This document shows, piece by piece, positions 11,372-24,462 of a stretch of DNA of 64,000 nucleotides. The notes beneath the pieces were generated by a model. It saw only the letters and a list, made by a program, of their open reading frames with translations, was not told where the DNA came from and made no database searches. The stretch comes from Nereocystis luetkeana (Eukaryota > Sar > Phaeophyceae > Laminariales > Laminariaceae), in the NCBI GenBank assembly GCA_031213475.1, contig JARUPZ010000019.1, positions 1 to 64,000 of the forward strand, read 5' to 3'. Numbering within the stretch: position 1 is the stretch's first letter; each line of letters opens with the position of its first letter. The position numbers and the translations under genes are program-made.

Positions 11372-14300
11372 CTACTTCCTTTTGCCTTTTCGCCGCGAAC
11401 CGGCCCCGCGCCCCCCTCCTCCCCTCCGCCTTCCCCGAGCCGCCGTCTTGCCCCCCGGCGCCGCCTTCGAAGACTTGTCGAAACCCGCTTCCCATTCGGC
11501 TTCCGCCGACCGGGACCCCGCCCCCCTCTCCCCAGAGCGGCTGTCGTCGCCATCGTCGGACGATGACTCGAACCCAGCCGACCACTCGCCGTCGTCAGAT
11601 TCTCGTTGCCGCGGTGGCTGTCGCCGGCTTGATGGGTTTGTCGTCTGCCTGCCGGCGTCCCGACCGCGGCCGTAGCCGAGGTCGCGGCGGCTAACGGTCG
11701 GCGGCGAGGGTAAAGCTGGTCGTGCTGTCGCGTTATTCGCAGTGCTGTTGGCGGCGGCGGCGGCGGCAGCAGCGGGATCGAAGCCAGCAGCGGAACCGTT
11801 TCCATCCTCCCCATCTTGCCGTCCCGCGTTCCCCTTCCCCTCCTCCCCACGCCTCGATGATTTCGCCTTGCGAGGCTTGGTGGCGTCTTCTCGGCCGACG
11901 TCTCTGCCCACGGCGCCTTCGCGAACGGTTTCGAGTTTTCTTTCGAGGGCGCCTGCGCCCTTCGCTCCCGCCCCCCCCTCTCTGCCGCCTCCGGATAGAC
12001 CTTCTGTCCCGTTCCGACCTTCGCCGTCATCTCTCTCTCCCTCGTGCGGCTCGTCCTGCCCTCCCTCCCGCTCTTCCTCCGCCCCTTGCTCTGCCTCCGC
12101 ACCGTGCCGTTTCCCTCCCACTTCTTCTCTTTCCGCGTGCTCCTCCTCTTGCTCCTCCTTTCCCTCCTCCTCTTTTTCTTCGTTCTCCGCCCGTTCGTCC
12201 CAAGACCCCGCGGCGCCGCTAGCGCTACCGCCCCGACTCTCGTCGTCGCTGCGGCCGTCGACGCCAGCCACCGACCAACCCTCGCTGTCGCCGCCACTAA
12301 CATCCGCACCGCCATCACCACCACCACCACCACCACCACCACCACCACCACCATCACCATGATCATGATCACCGTCACCATAATCATGATCACCGTCACC
12401 ATAACCACCACCTTCGGCATCGTCGTCACCACTGCCGCGGCTACCCCAGTTGCCATCGCCATGACCATCACCGCCCTCATCAAAACCATCACTACGGCCA
12501 TCCCAGTCGTCGCTGTCACCACCATCCCTATCAGCGCAGAGGGAGCGAGAGGAGGAGGAGGAGGAAGAGGAGGAGGAATACCCGGACGACGACCCGGAAG
12601 ACTCTTCTATCATATCCCCCCTAGACCGACTTGATCGCGGAGCAGAGGTTGGACGATCGAGGCGAAGCCGCTTACCCAAGACTTGAACGTCCAGCCCTGC
12701 TCCCGGGCCTCGTGCCTATGTTTGAGGCAAGGGGGGGGGGGGGGGGGGCAAGGTTTGGAACCAACCAACACACGAAAACAACAAAAAACAGACAAGGAAA
12801 GCATCACAACAAACGAAAAAAAACATACAATGAAAACACAAACACATTAACAAACATGCGAACACACAAGCAAACAAACAAATGAACAAACCCTTACCTG
12901 GCAATGACGAAACAACTGAACAAACACACCAACACACGATGGGCTGATATTCATAAAGCAATGTGGAAAACGGAGATTGGTGGTAGCGTTGGTGTTGGCA
13001 ATGGGGATTCTGGAGTTGCGGTTAGGTGTGGGGGGAGTTTTGTTTTTCGGGGGGGGGGGGGGTGTACTCGATAGAAGAGATGTACTCGATCTCATGCACG
13101 GCCGTAGTCGTATGACCATAGACCCTCGCATCCCTACAATGGCGGGACGGAGCATGTCGGGTTTTCACCGACCAGACAGACATTGCTTGCACCAAGCGCG
13201 AAGCGTCGTGAGGTGTCTGGCGAGTCGCATGAAGGGTGAGCTGCATCCTGGTAAGAATCGCTTGTGAGGCGGACTTGCATATGGATGACAGCTACAATGA
13301 CTTCATTTAATTTCCGGTGTAGGCTTTTCCAGAGACAGCAATGGGAGTACTATGTTACTGCCTCTTGGGTGCCTTACCTTCAACACTACGTGATACGATC
13401 AATTCTCCTTGTGCGGAGTAAAGGTTCTTTACCTCGCACAAATGATATAACTCGACAACCAGCGGTGGGCGACCGCCAAAAAATAAATGGTACCCTGGTT
13501 GTCTAGCTCACGTAGTGAGCGGCATGTTTTACAGTGTCGTTGCCAACCGGCGCCAAGGGGGGGGGGGGGGGGGGGTTAGGGTGAGGGGCAGGGGTTGGGG
13601 TTTGGGGAGTTGGTCTTAGTGTTGGCGTGCAGGTAAGGGTGGGGGTGGGGGATGGGGGCGGGTTGGCGCGACGTTCAAGCAAAAGTCGCACACGGCACAG
13701 GCCAGGCCGTACACGGCACGAAAAGCTGCATCGTACCGTTGTAAGGAGGCGTGATCGATACCGCCGGCGCACTGCCACAGCACTAGCTACGGCTGCTCGT
13801 TGAGGAATGTTCCCAGAAGTCTATACTAATAGGATCAATCAACGTCCCGGCGAACAAAAAAAAATGTGGACAAGGAAAAAAAAAACCCAACTAAACCGAG
13901 CGCACCATACGTTTTTTATGCAGCAGTAGACTTGTACGAAACAAAATCAATCAAAATCTCGATACCAGGCGTCTCATCCCAACTCCCAACATGCCACTAC
14001 GACCTCAACACAGCGATTCTGCACCGCTTTTTTACCAGGGATACCCTAACCGAGGCAATGCAAGACCACCAAAGTACCCCCACCCCTAGATGGTGGCCAC
14101 AGGCGGCCAAACAGGAAGGGTATATAAGAATAGTAAAAAAGTTTCCATGTAATATATGGAAACAACGCAATGAGCGCCCAATTGTTGGAGGTTTCTCTAC
14201 GAGGAGTAGAAACGGTGCTCCGTCTCGAATGGGACGCGTGGTCAGTGGTCAAATGACTAAGGCAAGCAACAAAATGAGTACCCCCCCCCCTCCCCTCCAC

Positions 14301-17300
14301 CGCCTCCCATCCCATCCCCACCCCCCCCCCCCGCCCTTTCGAGCCACCTGGTGAAAAGACGCGACTTTCTTTCCAAAAATCCCGAATTCCAGGCTTCCTC
14401 CGGGCGGAATGTACTCCCCCACCTCTCTCCTCGCTGCCAAGCCCGTCTCGGCCTCGGCCTTCGAACGCGATCGCGATTGCGGTTTCGACGAGCGCGACTC
14501 CGACCGCGAAGAACGCGATAAACCCGCGTGGCGTTGTCTTCTTCCGCTGCTCGCACTTCGCCGCCGCGGCCCCCACTCCTCCTCCTCCTCCTCCTCCTCC
14601 TCGTCCTCGTCCTCCTCGTCCTCCTCCTCCTCGTCCATGCTGTCTTCGTCCCGCTCCGAGGCATTGAAACCGTCCTCCTCGCTGTCCGAGTCGCCCTCCG
14701 AGGCAGAATCGAACTCGTCCTGACCCGAGGCATAGCAGGCGTCCTCCTGCGAGGAATCGGGGTCGACGTTTCGGCTGCGGGTCCCGCGGCGGCCCCGGGG
14801 GTCTGCGGGAGAGTCCAGGGCTAGATGGACGGCGTCGGTGCCCTTCACGCTGAGTCCGTTCATGCCCACCTTGGAAGGCGTGCGCGCAGTGGAGAGGAGA
14901 GGAGGGGGGGACTCGTTATCATGCGGGGGGGGGGGGGGGCGAACGAAACGCAAGCGGTTGGGCGCGATCAGCCAACGACAAAGGGGGGTAGGAAGGACGC
15001 GCAGCGTATAACACGACACATCGAAAAAGGCGACCAGGCGATCCTTGACAATGATATTTTTGCCCTTCCTTCTGCCTCCCCCGACCGAGGGCAAGCACAA
15101 GCAGTAAACCTGCAGTCCATTATCTCTCCCCCTCCCTCCTTCCTTCCCTCTCTCACCCTCCCCTTCCCTCACCCCCCCCCCCCCCGCCCCTTCCTCCCCG
15201 CCTCTCTCCCTCCCTCCTCTCCTCCCTCCTTCCTTCCCTTCCCCCCGTCTCCTCACCTCCACCTCCACCAGTGGGCTGTCGGCGTGCCTAGCCCGAATGT
15301 CCGCCGCCAGTCCCGCTGCGTCCCTATCGGTCATGCCCGTCCTCCCCAACCCCAACGCCCTCAGGGAACACCTGCCCCCCCGCAGAGCTCTACCCAGCGC
15401 TGCGACCGCGCACCTCCCCGGCTGCTGCTGTCGCTGCTGCTGCTGCTGCTGTTGCTGCTGCTGTCGCTGAGTGCTCATTCCGGAGCGTCTACTCGCGGCT
15501 GCCGCGGCGGGTCCGGAGGAGCCGAAGGAGAGGGAAGAGGAGGAGGAGGAGGAGGAGGAGGAGGGCGGGGGGAAGGCGGGGGCGGTGGCCATGTCCGGGC
15601 GGAGGTAGCTGTCGTCGACGAACTGGTTCATCAGGGAAGACAGTGCGCCCCCCGCGGACTTGTACAGGGAGGAGTTCTTAGAGGCTTGCGCGGCTCTGGC
15701 CGCGCTCAAGGTTAGCTGGTGCAAAACAAGCGGAGCACGCAACGCGGCAGGCGGGGTCACGGCAGCGAGCGTTAGCGTTAGAGGAGGTGGAAACGGGTGG
15801 GTGGGTGGGTGGGTGTGTGGGTGGATGGCTTCACGCAAGCAGCGTGGTTTGCTATGAAACGGTCATGCCAGAGTCGCGCGGAGCAGAAGCCGTGCCTCAT
15901 GCTTCGTTCTTTCTTGCGTCATCACAGGCCGGCGACACAGAATGGTCGATCACCATCGACCGGCAGCCTCGCGTCCCGACCGACGGCTGTGGTTTCACCG
16001 GTTTGACACGACTACGTGAACTTTCGCCGCGGCCGTGGCTCTAGAGATGCGCTTGGCTCTCGGCAGTTCTCTTTCGAGGTAGGTGCTGCATGCCTATGGT
16101 ATTCCCCGTGGCGATTGTCGCATAGCGCTATTCCCGCGAGTGACGCGCTGGAACTTGGAAGACAGCGGTAGTTGGCCTCAGTGAGCCTTGGTCCCGTTCG
16201 ATTACGATAGATCCCCTCGCCTGCGCAGCCGGCAAGCCAAACCCCCCGCCTGGTCGGTGAAAACCCGACATACCTCCGTCCCGGCATTGTAGGGATGCGA
16301 GGGTCAATGGTCACGCGACTACATCCATGCATGAGGTCGAGTACATCTCTCCTATCGAGTTCACCCCCCCCCCCCCCCCCGCCCCCCCCCCCCCCTCCTG
16401 TCCGGGTCAAACAGCACACGCCACAATCGTTTTTTTTATCCTCCCACCCCCCCTCCCCTTCTCCCGTACCCACCCACCCCCCCCGTCAACCCTCCTTCCT
16501 CGATCCCAGTGCGCCATGTTTTCTTTACCCCCGCCCCCACCCCCGTTACCACTCACCGCGTTCCCCGCCAAGTCCAACTCCTCCAGCTTTGACTCGCCGC
16601 GACCACCGTCGCCGCCCAGCAGGGCCTTCGCGAGCGCGCACCCCCCCGAGCACCCAATATCATTCCCCGCGAGGTTCAGCCGCCGGAGTCGTCCTGGCCC
16701 ACGTTGCTCCTTTTTCGCTGCCCCCGACCCTCGCCGACAGAGGCCACGCCTAGCGCTGCCACCGCCGCCGCCGCCGCCGCCATCGCTACCGTCGCCACCA
16801 AGCAAGCCGTGGGCGAGGGCGATGGCCCCCGCATCTCCGACGCTGTTGCCTTGCAGCTCCAAGCTTTGGAGGCTGCTCGAACCGGCGTAGAGCGTGGAGG
16901 CCAGGGCCGATGCGCCGTCGGCGGTAATGTCGTTGTAGCCCAGCCTGTGGGGGGTGGCGGGAGGCGGGGCAGGGGAGGCGGGGCAGGGGGGTGTACTCGT
17001 TATCGTGCATGGCCGTGATGTTGTGACTTTAGACCCTTGAGGGGGAAGGGGTGGGGGCGTATTCTCATGCCGTGCATGGCCGTCGTCGTACGACCTTAGG
17101 CCCTCGCATCCCTACAATGCCGGGACGGAACACGTCCGGTTTTCACCGACCAGGCAAAAAATGCTTGTGCCAAACGTGGGGCAGGGGTGGGGGGGGGGGG
17201 GGAAGAAGGGCGGAGCAGGCAAGGCGCGTTTGGCGTTGGGAGGGGCGTTGTGGTTGCCTGCGAGCCTGGAGCTGATTGGCCGTTTGTTGACGAGAGGAAA

Positions 17301-19848
17301 GCGAAAAAGGCGCGTGCTGGTAAGCAACTATTCCGCTGCCTGTTCTATGCGTGCACGAGACAGACGCCGAGGGAACTGCTGCTGGGCGCTCACGCCGTTC
17401 GTAGATACCAGGTATACGGTTGATGCGAGGCCAAAAACGACAATTATGTTTCTGGTGGCCCATCCCTCGGGAAAAAAAAACAGAAGGCTCCGAAAGGGGG
17501 CAACGCGTTTTGAGCGTGCACTATTAATATTACGGGGGGCCATAGTAAACAGGACCCATGGTACACACGAAAACCTGCATACTTACCTATTTTTACCGAC
17601 AATATTTGGTCTTTTTTACTACTGTATGGCCCCCCGTAGTAAAATAAAAAGTACCTGGTATACCAGTTTGTGGTCTCCTGCAGGTATTAGGGTATATATC
17701 TCCTCACCCGATTTAGTTTTTCAAGTGCACCCCTATTATCGCAGCATGCCCCTGAGCGAAATTAACGCGGGCGGCAGAGCTAGCTCCCTGCGGGGAGCAA
17801 AGTAAGCACGAAAGGCCACCAGTCTCACCTGAGCTCGCGCAGGCACGTGTTGAGCCGCAGAGCGTCGGCGAGGCACCGCGCGCCGTCGTCCCCGATCTGG
17901 CACCTACCCGCAGGCGGCACCGACGATCAAGAAACATAAAATTGAAACAAAATAAAAATGCCGAGCGGGCGGGGGTGAAAACTTTCCCCGCCGAGCAGCG
18001 TACCAATACTACAGTAGGGTATATTTTTTCGTGAAAGTCAATCATGTTCTAAACAGCCACCTGTGTACGTCCAAATACTACAAAAAAAAAGCAAAAAAAC
18101 AGCAACAAACAACAACAAAGAAGAGACGACAGGGGTAACGAAACGCAACCTACGTACTCGTAGCGACTAAAACAAAAAACAAGACAAAAGAGTCAAGAGA
18201 ATGTTCGCTGCTTTTTTTTAACAAACCTCGTCGCTGCGTACAACATGGCACGTACAGCAGAAGCACGCATTTCTTGTGTGGGACACGCGTACCTATGGCG
18301 TGCACAGCCAGCCGACAGCACCAGCAGCGGGCGCCCCCAGAGAACCAGGGTCAGGGGTCAGCTGAGGTTCGCGGGGGTGGGTGCCACCCCCTTCGAAGCA
18401 AATCGTCTGGTATTTCTGTTAGGAGAGCAATAGAGGCCACCGCCGGTTTCGAGAGACAGCAGCCCCAACCTCCTAGAGTGCAAACTATTTGTTCAACCCC
18501 GCCCCGACATCACCATTGCTTCCCCGTCGAAAAACAAACTGACCGCCATGACAAAAACCTTTTTTATTTTTACCACTGCAAAAAACTAGTACCTCAGCTT
18601 GTTTTCTTCCGAACAACTTTGCTTCCCGACAACATGGATGCCGTGCTAATGTCTAAAAAACGGAGGAGCGCATCCCTCGCGGCGGCGGCGGCGGCGTCCG
18701 CGGCACCACCACCAAACAAAAACAAAAACAGCACCTGCTCAGGTCCAACACCTCCAGCGAACGGTCCTTTTTCAGCGCTGACGCCAGCGCCCTCGCCCCC
18801 GCATCGCCCAAACGGTTCCCGGTCAGAAGCAGCCTCCGAACGCCAGCCGCCGGCGGGACAACGAGAGCACCGCCACCTCCCTCCCCGCCCGCCTCTCCTT
18901 CCTTCTCCCGCCCCCCCACCTCTCCCGTCCCCTCTTTCGATGCGTTGTCGCCGGTCGCTTCAAAGCCGGCAGGGGTTGTGGTGGAGCGGGGGGAGGCTAG
19001 AGCTTGGCTGGAGTCGAAGCTCCCCGCCCCCTCTCCTCCCCTGGCGCCGTTTGGCTCAGCGGAAGCCGAGCTTTTGATGAGCGCCGAGGATAGGTACCTG
19101 TAGAGCGGCGCACGTGGGGAGAGAGAACCAGGGAGCCTGATTTTATTGGCGTGGTGTATAGGAGTGTTGCGTCGCTGTTCTAGAGGGTGTGAGGTACAAC
19201 GGCGATTAATCCCCTTTTTCCCGTGTAGACGCAGCGAGCAAGGAAGCGAGCAAGCGCGCCTTCTTTATTTTGCCGGAGGAAAGACAAGCAGTACCCCCCC
19301 CCCCGAAACTATTCGACCCTCGACAACTCGACGTGAGCACAACGCAACATAGCACAACGCAGCACCGCACACCGCTCACGACCACCACAGCGCACCATAC
19401 CACCACAGCAGCAGATCCGCACACTTGAGCATCAGTCGCCGGGCACCTACCCGGTACATACCTGCACCCGGCCGGACCGATGTCGCAGAACCTCAGGGAT
19501 AGCTCCTCCAGGCCGCCGCCACCCCCCGCCGCCCTCTGCTTGAGGTATGCGGGAAACGGTTGCGCCCCCGCGTCCCCGATGGGGTTGAAGTCGAGCTCGA
19601 GGCAAGACAGCCTGTCGCCGGAGCCTCCGCCGCCCCCGATGCCGCCGGAGGAGGGGGAAGACCGGAGGGACTCAAGCAGCGCCCGTACGCCCTTCGCCGT
19701 AAGCTGTGTGGGGGTTGGTCGATAGGTCGGTCGGTCGGTCGGTCGGTCGGTTGGTTGGTTGGTCGGTCGGTCGGTCGGCCTAATCGTTCGGATGCACGTA
19801 CGTATTAACCCTACAACCCTAACCCGATCTTTTAGCACTGCAACAATA

Positions 19849-19906
<58 letters not shown>

Positions 19907-19990
19907 ACTACTACTACTACTACTACTACATTACTACTACTACATTACTACTACTACTACTACTACTACATTACTACTACTACATTACTG

Positions 19991-20027
<37 letters not shown>

Positions 20028-20069
20028 ATTACTACTACTACTACATTACTACTACTACTACTACTACAT

Positions 20070-20117
<48 letters not shown>

Positions 20118-20119
20118 AT

Positions 20120-20158
<39 letters not shown>

Positions 20159-23100
20159 CACTACTACTGCTATACACGGTAGAATCAACTGCTGTACCAC
20201 AGGCAGAACGAAGTATTGACCAGCTCAACGAGGGTTGACGCAGGAGGTGCTCATGTTTTTTCATCAAATACTTTACGAGTGAGTATCAGTCCGTCCGTTT
20301 TCGTCTACGATACAGCAATAAGGCCACAGGCGGACAACCCCCCCCCCCCCCCCTCCCCGATCCCTCGTTTTTGCAATAGTGATTACCACTCTGTCCCGAA
20401 ACATACGTGCCATTCCATACTAATATTCAATGTAGCGGTCGGCCAAGAGTGCTCCGATCCCCGTGATTTTGTTTTATCTTGGATAGAGAGAGGAAAATTC
20501 TTGATTTTTGAGCTTGGAAGATAGTGGTGGGGTGTTTTTTTTTCTGACAACAAAAATGCTGTCAAGAGATACGTAAATTATCGTGATGGGATGTTGCCCT
20601 CCATGCGACGCACGGGGGATTCCCTTACAAAGGATAGCTACCAAGCCACCCCTGCAGTAGACCGTAGCCCATGCCGAGTCGGTGATCGGTGATATGGTCG
20701 TCTGTAGCGAGCAGGCGACGGCAGCAGTACAGAGCCTTATATCACACGGCAGCACAGGCAGCGCGGTACTACTACCGTGTGGCCAATGCCGATTGCGTAG
20801 GTGCGCGGCGTACTCAGAACTAGGAGTCCAAAAACCTTGGGTGGGATAACCCCCAAAGGATGGTATGGACGATCGAGGGGCACGGGGGTCATCGGGTTTG
20901 CTTTTCGTTGATCTCGGGGGTATTCGCGCTTTGTTTCGGTAGGGTCGAGCAAGCGTGCTCTGCGCACACTCGCACGCTCCTTCTCTCCTCCCCCTCCTCC
21001 TCCTCCTCCTCCTCCTCCTCCTCCTCCTCCTCCTCCTCCTCCTCCTCCTCCTCCAACTCCTCCCCTATGGGACCCGACCCACACCCGGTAGTCACTACGT
21101 CCTGGAGCGCCGTTCTTTCATGGGCTCTTCTGAGCTGGAGCTTACACAACGAGCAGTCGGTTGAACCCGACTGATAGTGCCTGCGGGCTGCCTGGCCCAA
21201 CTCACGAGCCGAACCCCACACGCCCAATGAGGACATGAAGATCGAGGGCATCATATGCCGATTTATCCTCGAACTCCACTCGCTTTGGCTCGAGGGCTGG
21301 GAAACAAAAAGGCCCGAAAACGTCGAGGGTTATCGTTGTGGCTCGCCTGCCGGATAGTTACGGGGGGGGGTGCGTTCGGCTGTGTTGCCGAGCTCGCCGT
21401 GGGTTGTTTGATGTGCGCGACAGTCTTGATGTGATATCTCGCAGGGGTGCATGTTATCGCAAAAAAATTAGTGCGAATCTCGCGCGATTGCCGCCAAATG
21501 ACCAAAAGTGGGAACTGGACCCAACTACCACTGCCGCACTGCTGCCTTTATTGTTGAGGCATGCATATGGTAAGCATGAAGTGATGATGGGATCCAGTAC
21601 CATTATACTTCGAGTATGGCGGCATATAGTCGGGACACGGGGATGAACCAGTCTCCTGTTGCAGGTACCAAGCTGTCCCCACAAGGAGACTGGCTGTAGG
21701 CCAATGCAGTAAGAGGAGCCAACGTAACGAGCGAGACTATACTGCTGTCAGACTGACAATACTGTGGTACGAGAAGTCCTATGCAGCAGATAATGGTATG
21801 ATTGGGCAGAGAGTCGACTAGTAGGTGACCGATGGGGTACGACTTCGAAATATGTTCTTTGTAGAATCTGTTACGACTTCGAAGTATGTTCTTTGTAGAA
21901 TCTGTGTCGTTGACCTTGGGAGATCACCGATCGACAGCTGGAGAAAAATCAGGTAGTTTCACGTAGACGACCGTAAGTGAGTGACTCTTGTAGCATCGTA
22001 GCAGTAGTATCTACTGAAAGAGCGGACGTGGATTGCTTGACAGAGGGGTTGGCTACGATACCCTATCTGTCAGTTCCTGGGATTTTCTTTTCCATCACGC
22101 TAGGCTAACAAAGACAACGTTTCTTCTTCTTGAAGCCATGACCTAGACTACTGTCTCTCGCAACGTCCGAACTACCAGGTATCGACTAGACTCTGGAGGT
22201 CGTCCCCTCCCGTCTGCCGCGTGGAAGACTACCGAAGTTATATTTCTACGGCAGTGGCGTCGACGGCTTTAGAACAAGGCAGAGCTTACGCCCGACAGGA
22301 TTTGAGTAACGAGGACATGCCGTCCCAAAGACAGCACGGTCACCGAAGAAAAGCAAGAGAGTACGGGCGGAAACACAAGCCCGGCAACTCCACCCAGGCG
22401 TTCAGCCCGCCAACAGAGTAAGGGGGCCACGAGCAGCGGTGGCGACACAACCAAGAAGCGCGCTCGTGGGGGGTGCAAAACACAGCCCTCACCGAAGCAG
22501 CGAAAGGCGATACCTTGGTATCCGACAAGGGAGACGGGCTGGCAGCCACCCTCGCCAACCACACGGCAGAATCCAGCACCCCCAAGCTCATGCAGAGTGG
22601 GGTCGCGGAGAGTGCTTGCACAGGCGAGGGGTGGCCTGAGCAGCCAAGGAAGCCGGACGTCGGCGGAGGTGCACGGTGCTAGCGATGAACCCGCAAGTGG
22701 TTACATGGAGGGGGATTCCAACCTTGACGTCGCCAACATGGACCTGGGCTAGGCGGGGGCATCGGTAAACTTCAAGCCTTCAAGTAAGTGGAGCTTTCCG
22801 GCCGGTTTGAATGCTTGAGGTTTACCGATTCCCCCGCCGGACCCGGTTCCAGGTTAGCGACCTCGAGGTTAGGACCCCCCTCCTTGGAACCACCTGCGGG
22901 CCCAGCACTATTAATAGCATCGTGCACCTTCGCCGAGGTCGGGCTTCCTTGGCTGCTCAGCCCCCCCCTCTCGCCTGGGCGAGCACTTCCGCGACCCCAC
23001 TCTGCATGAGCTTGGGGGTGCTGGAAGCTGACTTGCGGTTTCAAAAACATAGAGGGTTTCCAATATAGTTGGAGGCGTTTTTATTGAGGGGCTGTTACCC

Positions 23101-24462
23101 ATGCTTTCAAGAACTGCAGCGTTGTTCAGTATGGATTTGCGAGCCGTGCGCGAACCGGGACCACCGGTAACACGCATCCCTGACATGGTGACGTGGCCGC
23201 GCTGACCAGCAGAGCGCGCCGAATTCTTGTTCTTCGTGTTTTGGGAGTACGTACGAGTATGTAAAGCTCTTCGATTTTCAGCGCTATTAGGCCAGCGCTA
23301 CCGTCGACATCAAGGGGATAACGGAGTCGAGCTCGCTGTGCTCGGCTCCAAACAGATCCTCATTACTCGTACAGAATACGCACGTACCAGGTGTATGCTA
23401 AGTATCGGTATGATACAACATTGCCATCACATACCGTTCGAGTATTCATTCACATCTAGAGCCAAACGGTCCGGACAGAGGGTACGTACGTACCCGGAGA
23501 TGGAGATATAAGGACCCTTCAGGCTTGAATATGAAGACAAAACGCTCCTTATATTTACGAACGGTACACTGTATCATACACCTTTACTTTGCACGAGGTA
23601 CGACAATATTACGGGGGACCAAAGTAAATACCTGGTAGGATTTATGGTACACACAAAAACCTACCAGGTACGTATTTACCTATTTTTACTATTAATAACA
23701 ACGTTTGGTCCTGTTTACTATGGTCCCCCGTAATATTAATAAGTAGAACCAGTCGTCCCAGCAAACAAGCCAAGCCAAGCCGATGATACGAGTCGGAGTG
23801 GCGGAACATGATCTACCCGTACCCCGTACCTTTCTTACAAAAACATTACCAGGTAACAGGTAGCCGGTACGTCCATTGTTTCCACAAATCCCACAGATCG
23901 ACAATGTATGCGCACCTACCTGGTTGTGGCGCAAAGACAGCGCCCTCACGCCCAAACTTCCTGTCACCCACGGGGACCGTGCGATCTCGGCAACGCCTTC
24001 ATCTCCAAGTGAGCACTCCCGGAGGCCCAGCGCCACACTGCTGTTGTCATCGTCATGTAGTGGAGCATCCGATTCTTGCTGCTGCTGATCGCTGTCTCCG
24101 GCTTCAGACGAGGGAGAAAGTCCGATCACTGCAGCGAGGTCCGGGAGATGACGACCGTGGCCCATGTGAGAAAACGAGAGGTCGACTTTTCGCCCCTCGG
24201 TGGTGCTGCGCTCTTTGCCTAGGAGCGATGAGGCAGCAGAGGAAGTTGCTGCGGAAGCTTCGCCTGTTTTGATGATGGTCTTGGGATGGGATGCTGCTAC
24301 TGCTGCTGAGGCTGCTGAGGTTGTTGCAGCTACCCCAATGTCGTTTTCGATCGCTGCACGCCCGCTGCAAGAACAAGCTGCTGCGGAAATGAGAAGGCGA
24401 ATTAGGAGGTTGTTTCTTCGCGCAGCACCCTCATGGCTTCGCGGCGCTCTCGGCGTCACCAT
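11372..24462 (-). CDS. Leucine-rich-repeat (RNase-inhibitor type) protein with acidic disordered tail, 8 exons
   Basis: Exons from 5' to 3' on the minus strand: 24462-23920, 19703-19462, 19097-18735, 17903-17829, 16944-16557, 15715-15257, 14869-14348, 12715-11372. All are GT-AG and in phase, giving about 1,311 residues. About 13 LRRs run from residue ~105 to ~715. Examples are LSLRHNQ/LTAKGVRAL (across intron 1), LDLSR/CQIGDDGARCLADAL (across intron 3) and LELQGNSVGDAGAIALAHGL. Several introns cut inside the L-x-L-x-x-N consensus. Gly/Ser/Gln-rich inserts separate some repeats. The region from ~720 on is disordered: poly-Glu, Ser/Arg-rich, then Gly/Asp- and Glu-rich, with two E-W-x-A-G-F-[DE] motifs near the end. 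RI-type LRRs are protein-binding scaffolds; no catalytic domain is seen. I chose the ATG at 24462 because it is the first in frame; a short hydrophobic stretch (about residues 19-30) follows. The last splice (14348 to 12715) is the least certain because its donor is GTGGCT. Confidence 0.8.
13062..13556 (-). repeat. Family C dispersed repeat, near full length, inverted, in LRR intron 7
   Basis: Begins with a G run and GTGTACTCGATAGAAGAGA; ends GTTGCCAACCGGCGCCAA followed by a ~15-nt G run. It has the same sequence as the 3005-3522 copy, read from the other strand. Confidence 0.85.
14155..14290 (+). repeat. Family E repeat, ends ATGAGTAC + poly(C)
   Basis: Contains CAATTGTTGGAGGTTTCTC and GGTGCTCCGTCTCGAATGGG, then AATGAGTACCCCCCCCC. 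Related copies lie at 48228-48400 and, inverted, at 9330-9445. It lies in LRR intron 7. Confidence 0.7.
16248..16400 (+). repeat. Family C 3' fragment with long poly(C) tail
   Basis: From CCTGGTCGGTGAAAACCCGA to CGAGTTCACC, followed by C runs interrupted by one G. It lies in LRR intron 5. Confidence 0.75.
16988..17165 (-). repeat. Two inverted family C 3' fragments in tandem
   Basis: About 16991-17034 and 17060-17165 both contain GCATGGCCGT and a version of the TATGACCATAGACCCT segment. Both lie in LRR intron 4. Confidence 0.6.
17527..17644. repeat. Family A MITE-like palindrome (LRR intron 4)
   Basis: Ends ATTACGGGGGGCCATAGTAA and CTGTATGGCCCCCCGTAGTA are near-inverted. The middle carries the family's AGGACCCATGG and ACAATATTTGGTC segments. 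Confidence 0.8.
19710..19785 (+). repeat. (GGTC)n/(GGTT)n microsatellite
   Basis: Tetranucleotide run directly upstream (minus strand) of LRR exon 2. On the coding strand it is GACC/AACC and may serve as pyrimidine-rich acceptor context. Confidence 0.8.
19848..20168 (+). repeat. ~320-bp (TAC)n microsatellite with ATTAC interruptions
   Basis: Mostly TAC/ACT triplets, broken by regularly repeated ACATTACTAC units and a (GACTAC)n patch at about 19883-19905. It lies inside LRR intron 1 (19704-23919). Confidence 0.9.
20989..21053 (+). repeat. (CTC)n microsatellite
   Basis: About 20 perfect CTC triplets inside LRR intron 1. Ser, Leu and Glu runs in its frames are artefacts. Confidence 0.85.
21837..21910 (+). 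repeat. Tandem duplication of ~36 bp
   Basis: ACGACTTCGAARTATGTTCT with the following TTGTAGAATCTGT appears twice in a row. Confidence 0.75.
22573..23024. repeat. Large inverted repeat, ~206- and 212-bp arms, 34-bp spacer
   Basis: The left arm (22573-22778) and right arm (22813-23024) are near-complementary: CCAGCACCCCCAAGCTCATG at the left end pairs with CATGAGCTTGGGGGTGCTGG at the right. It lies in LRR intron 1. The arms share a peptide-like frame (GLSSQGS...TSA-VH) and may derive from a transposon coding region. Confidence 0.8.
23606..23737. repeat. Family A MITE-like palindrome (LRR intron 1)
   Basis: Ends ATATTACGGGGGACCAAAGT and ACTATGGTCCCCCGTAATAT are inverted. Two TACCWGGTA motifs have been added inside it. 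Confidence 0.85.

Noticed and set aside
14249..15838. A 529-codon minus-strand open frame taken as one protein
   Set aside because: It runs through a good GTGAGG donor after VEVE and an acceptor before VGMNGLSVKG. LRR consensus continues only when the intervening low-complexity part is removed, so it is two exons plus an intron.
19759..20238. Tyr/Leu/Thr-rich open frame
   Set aside because: Pure translation of the (TAC)n microsatellite.
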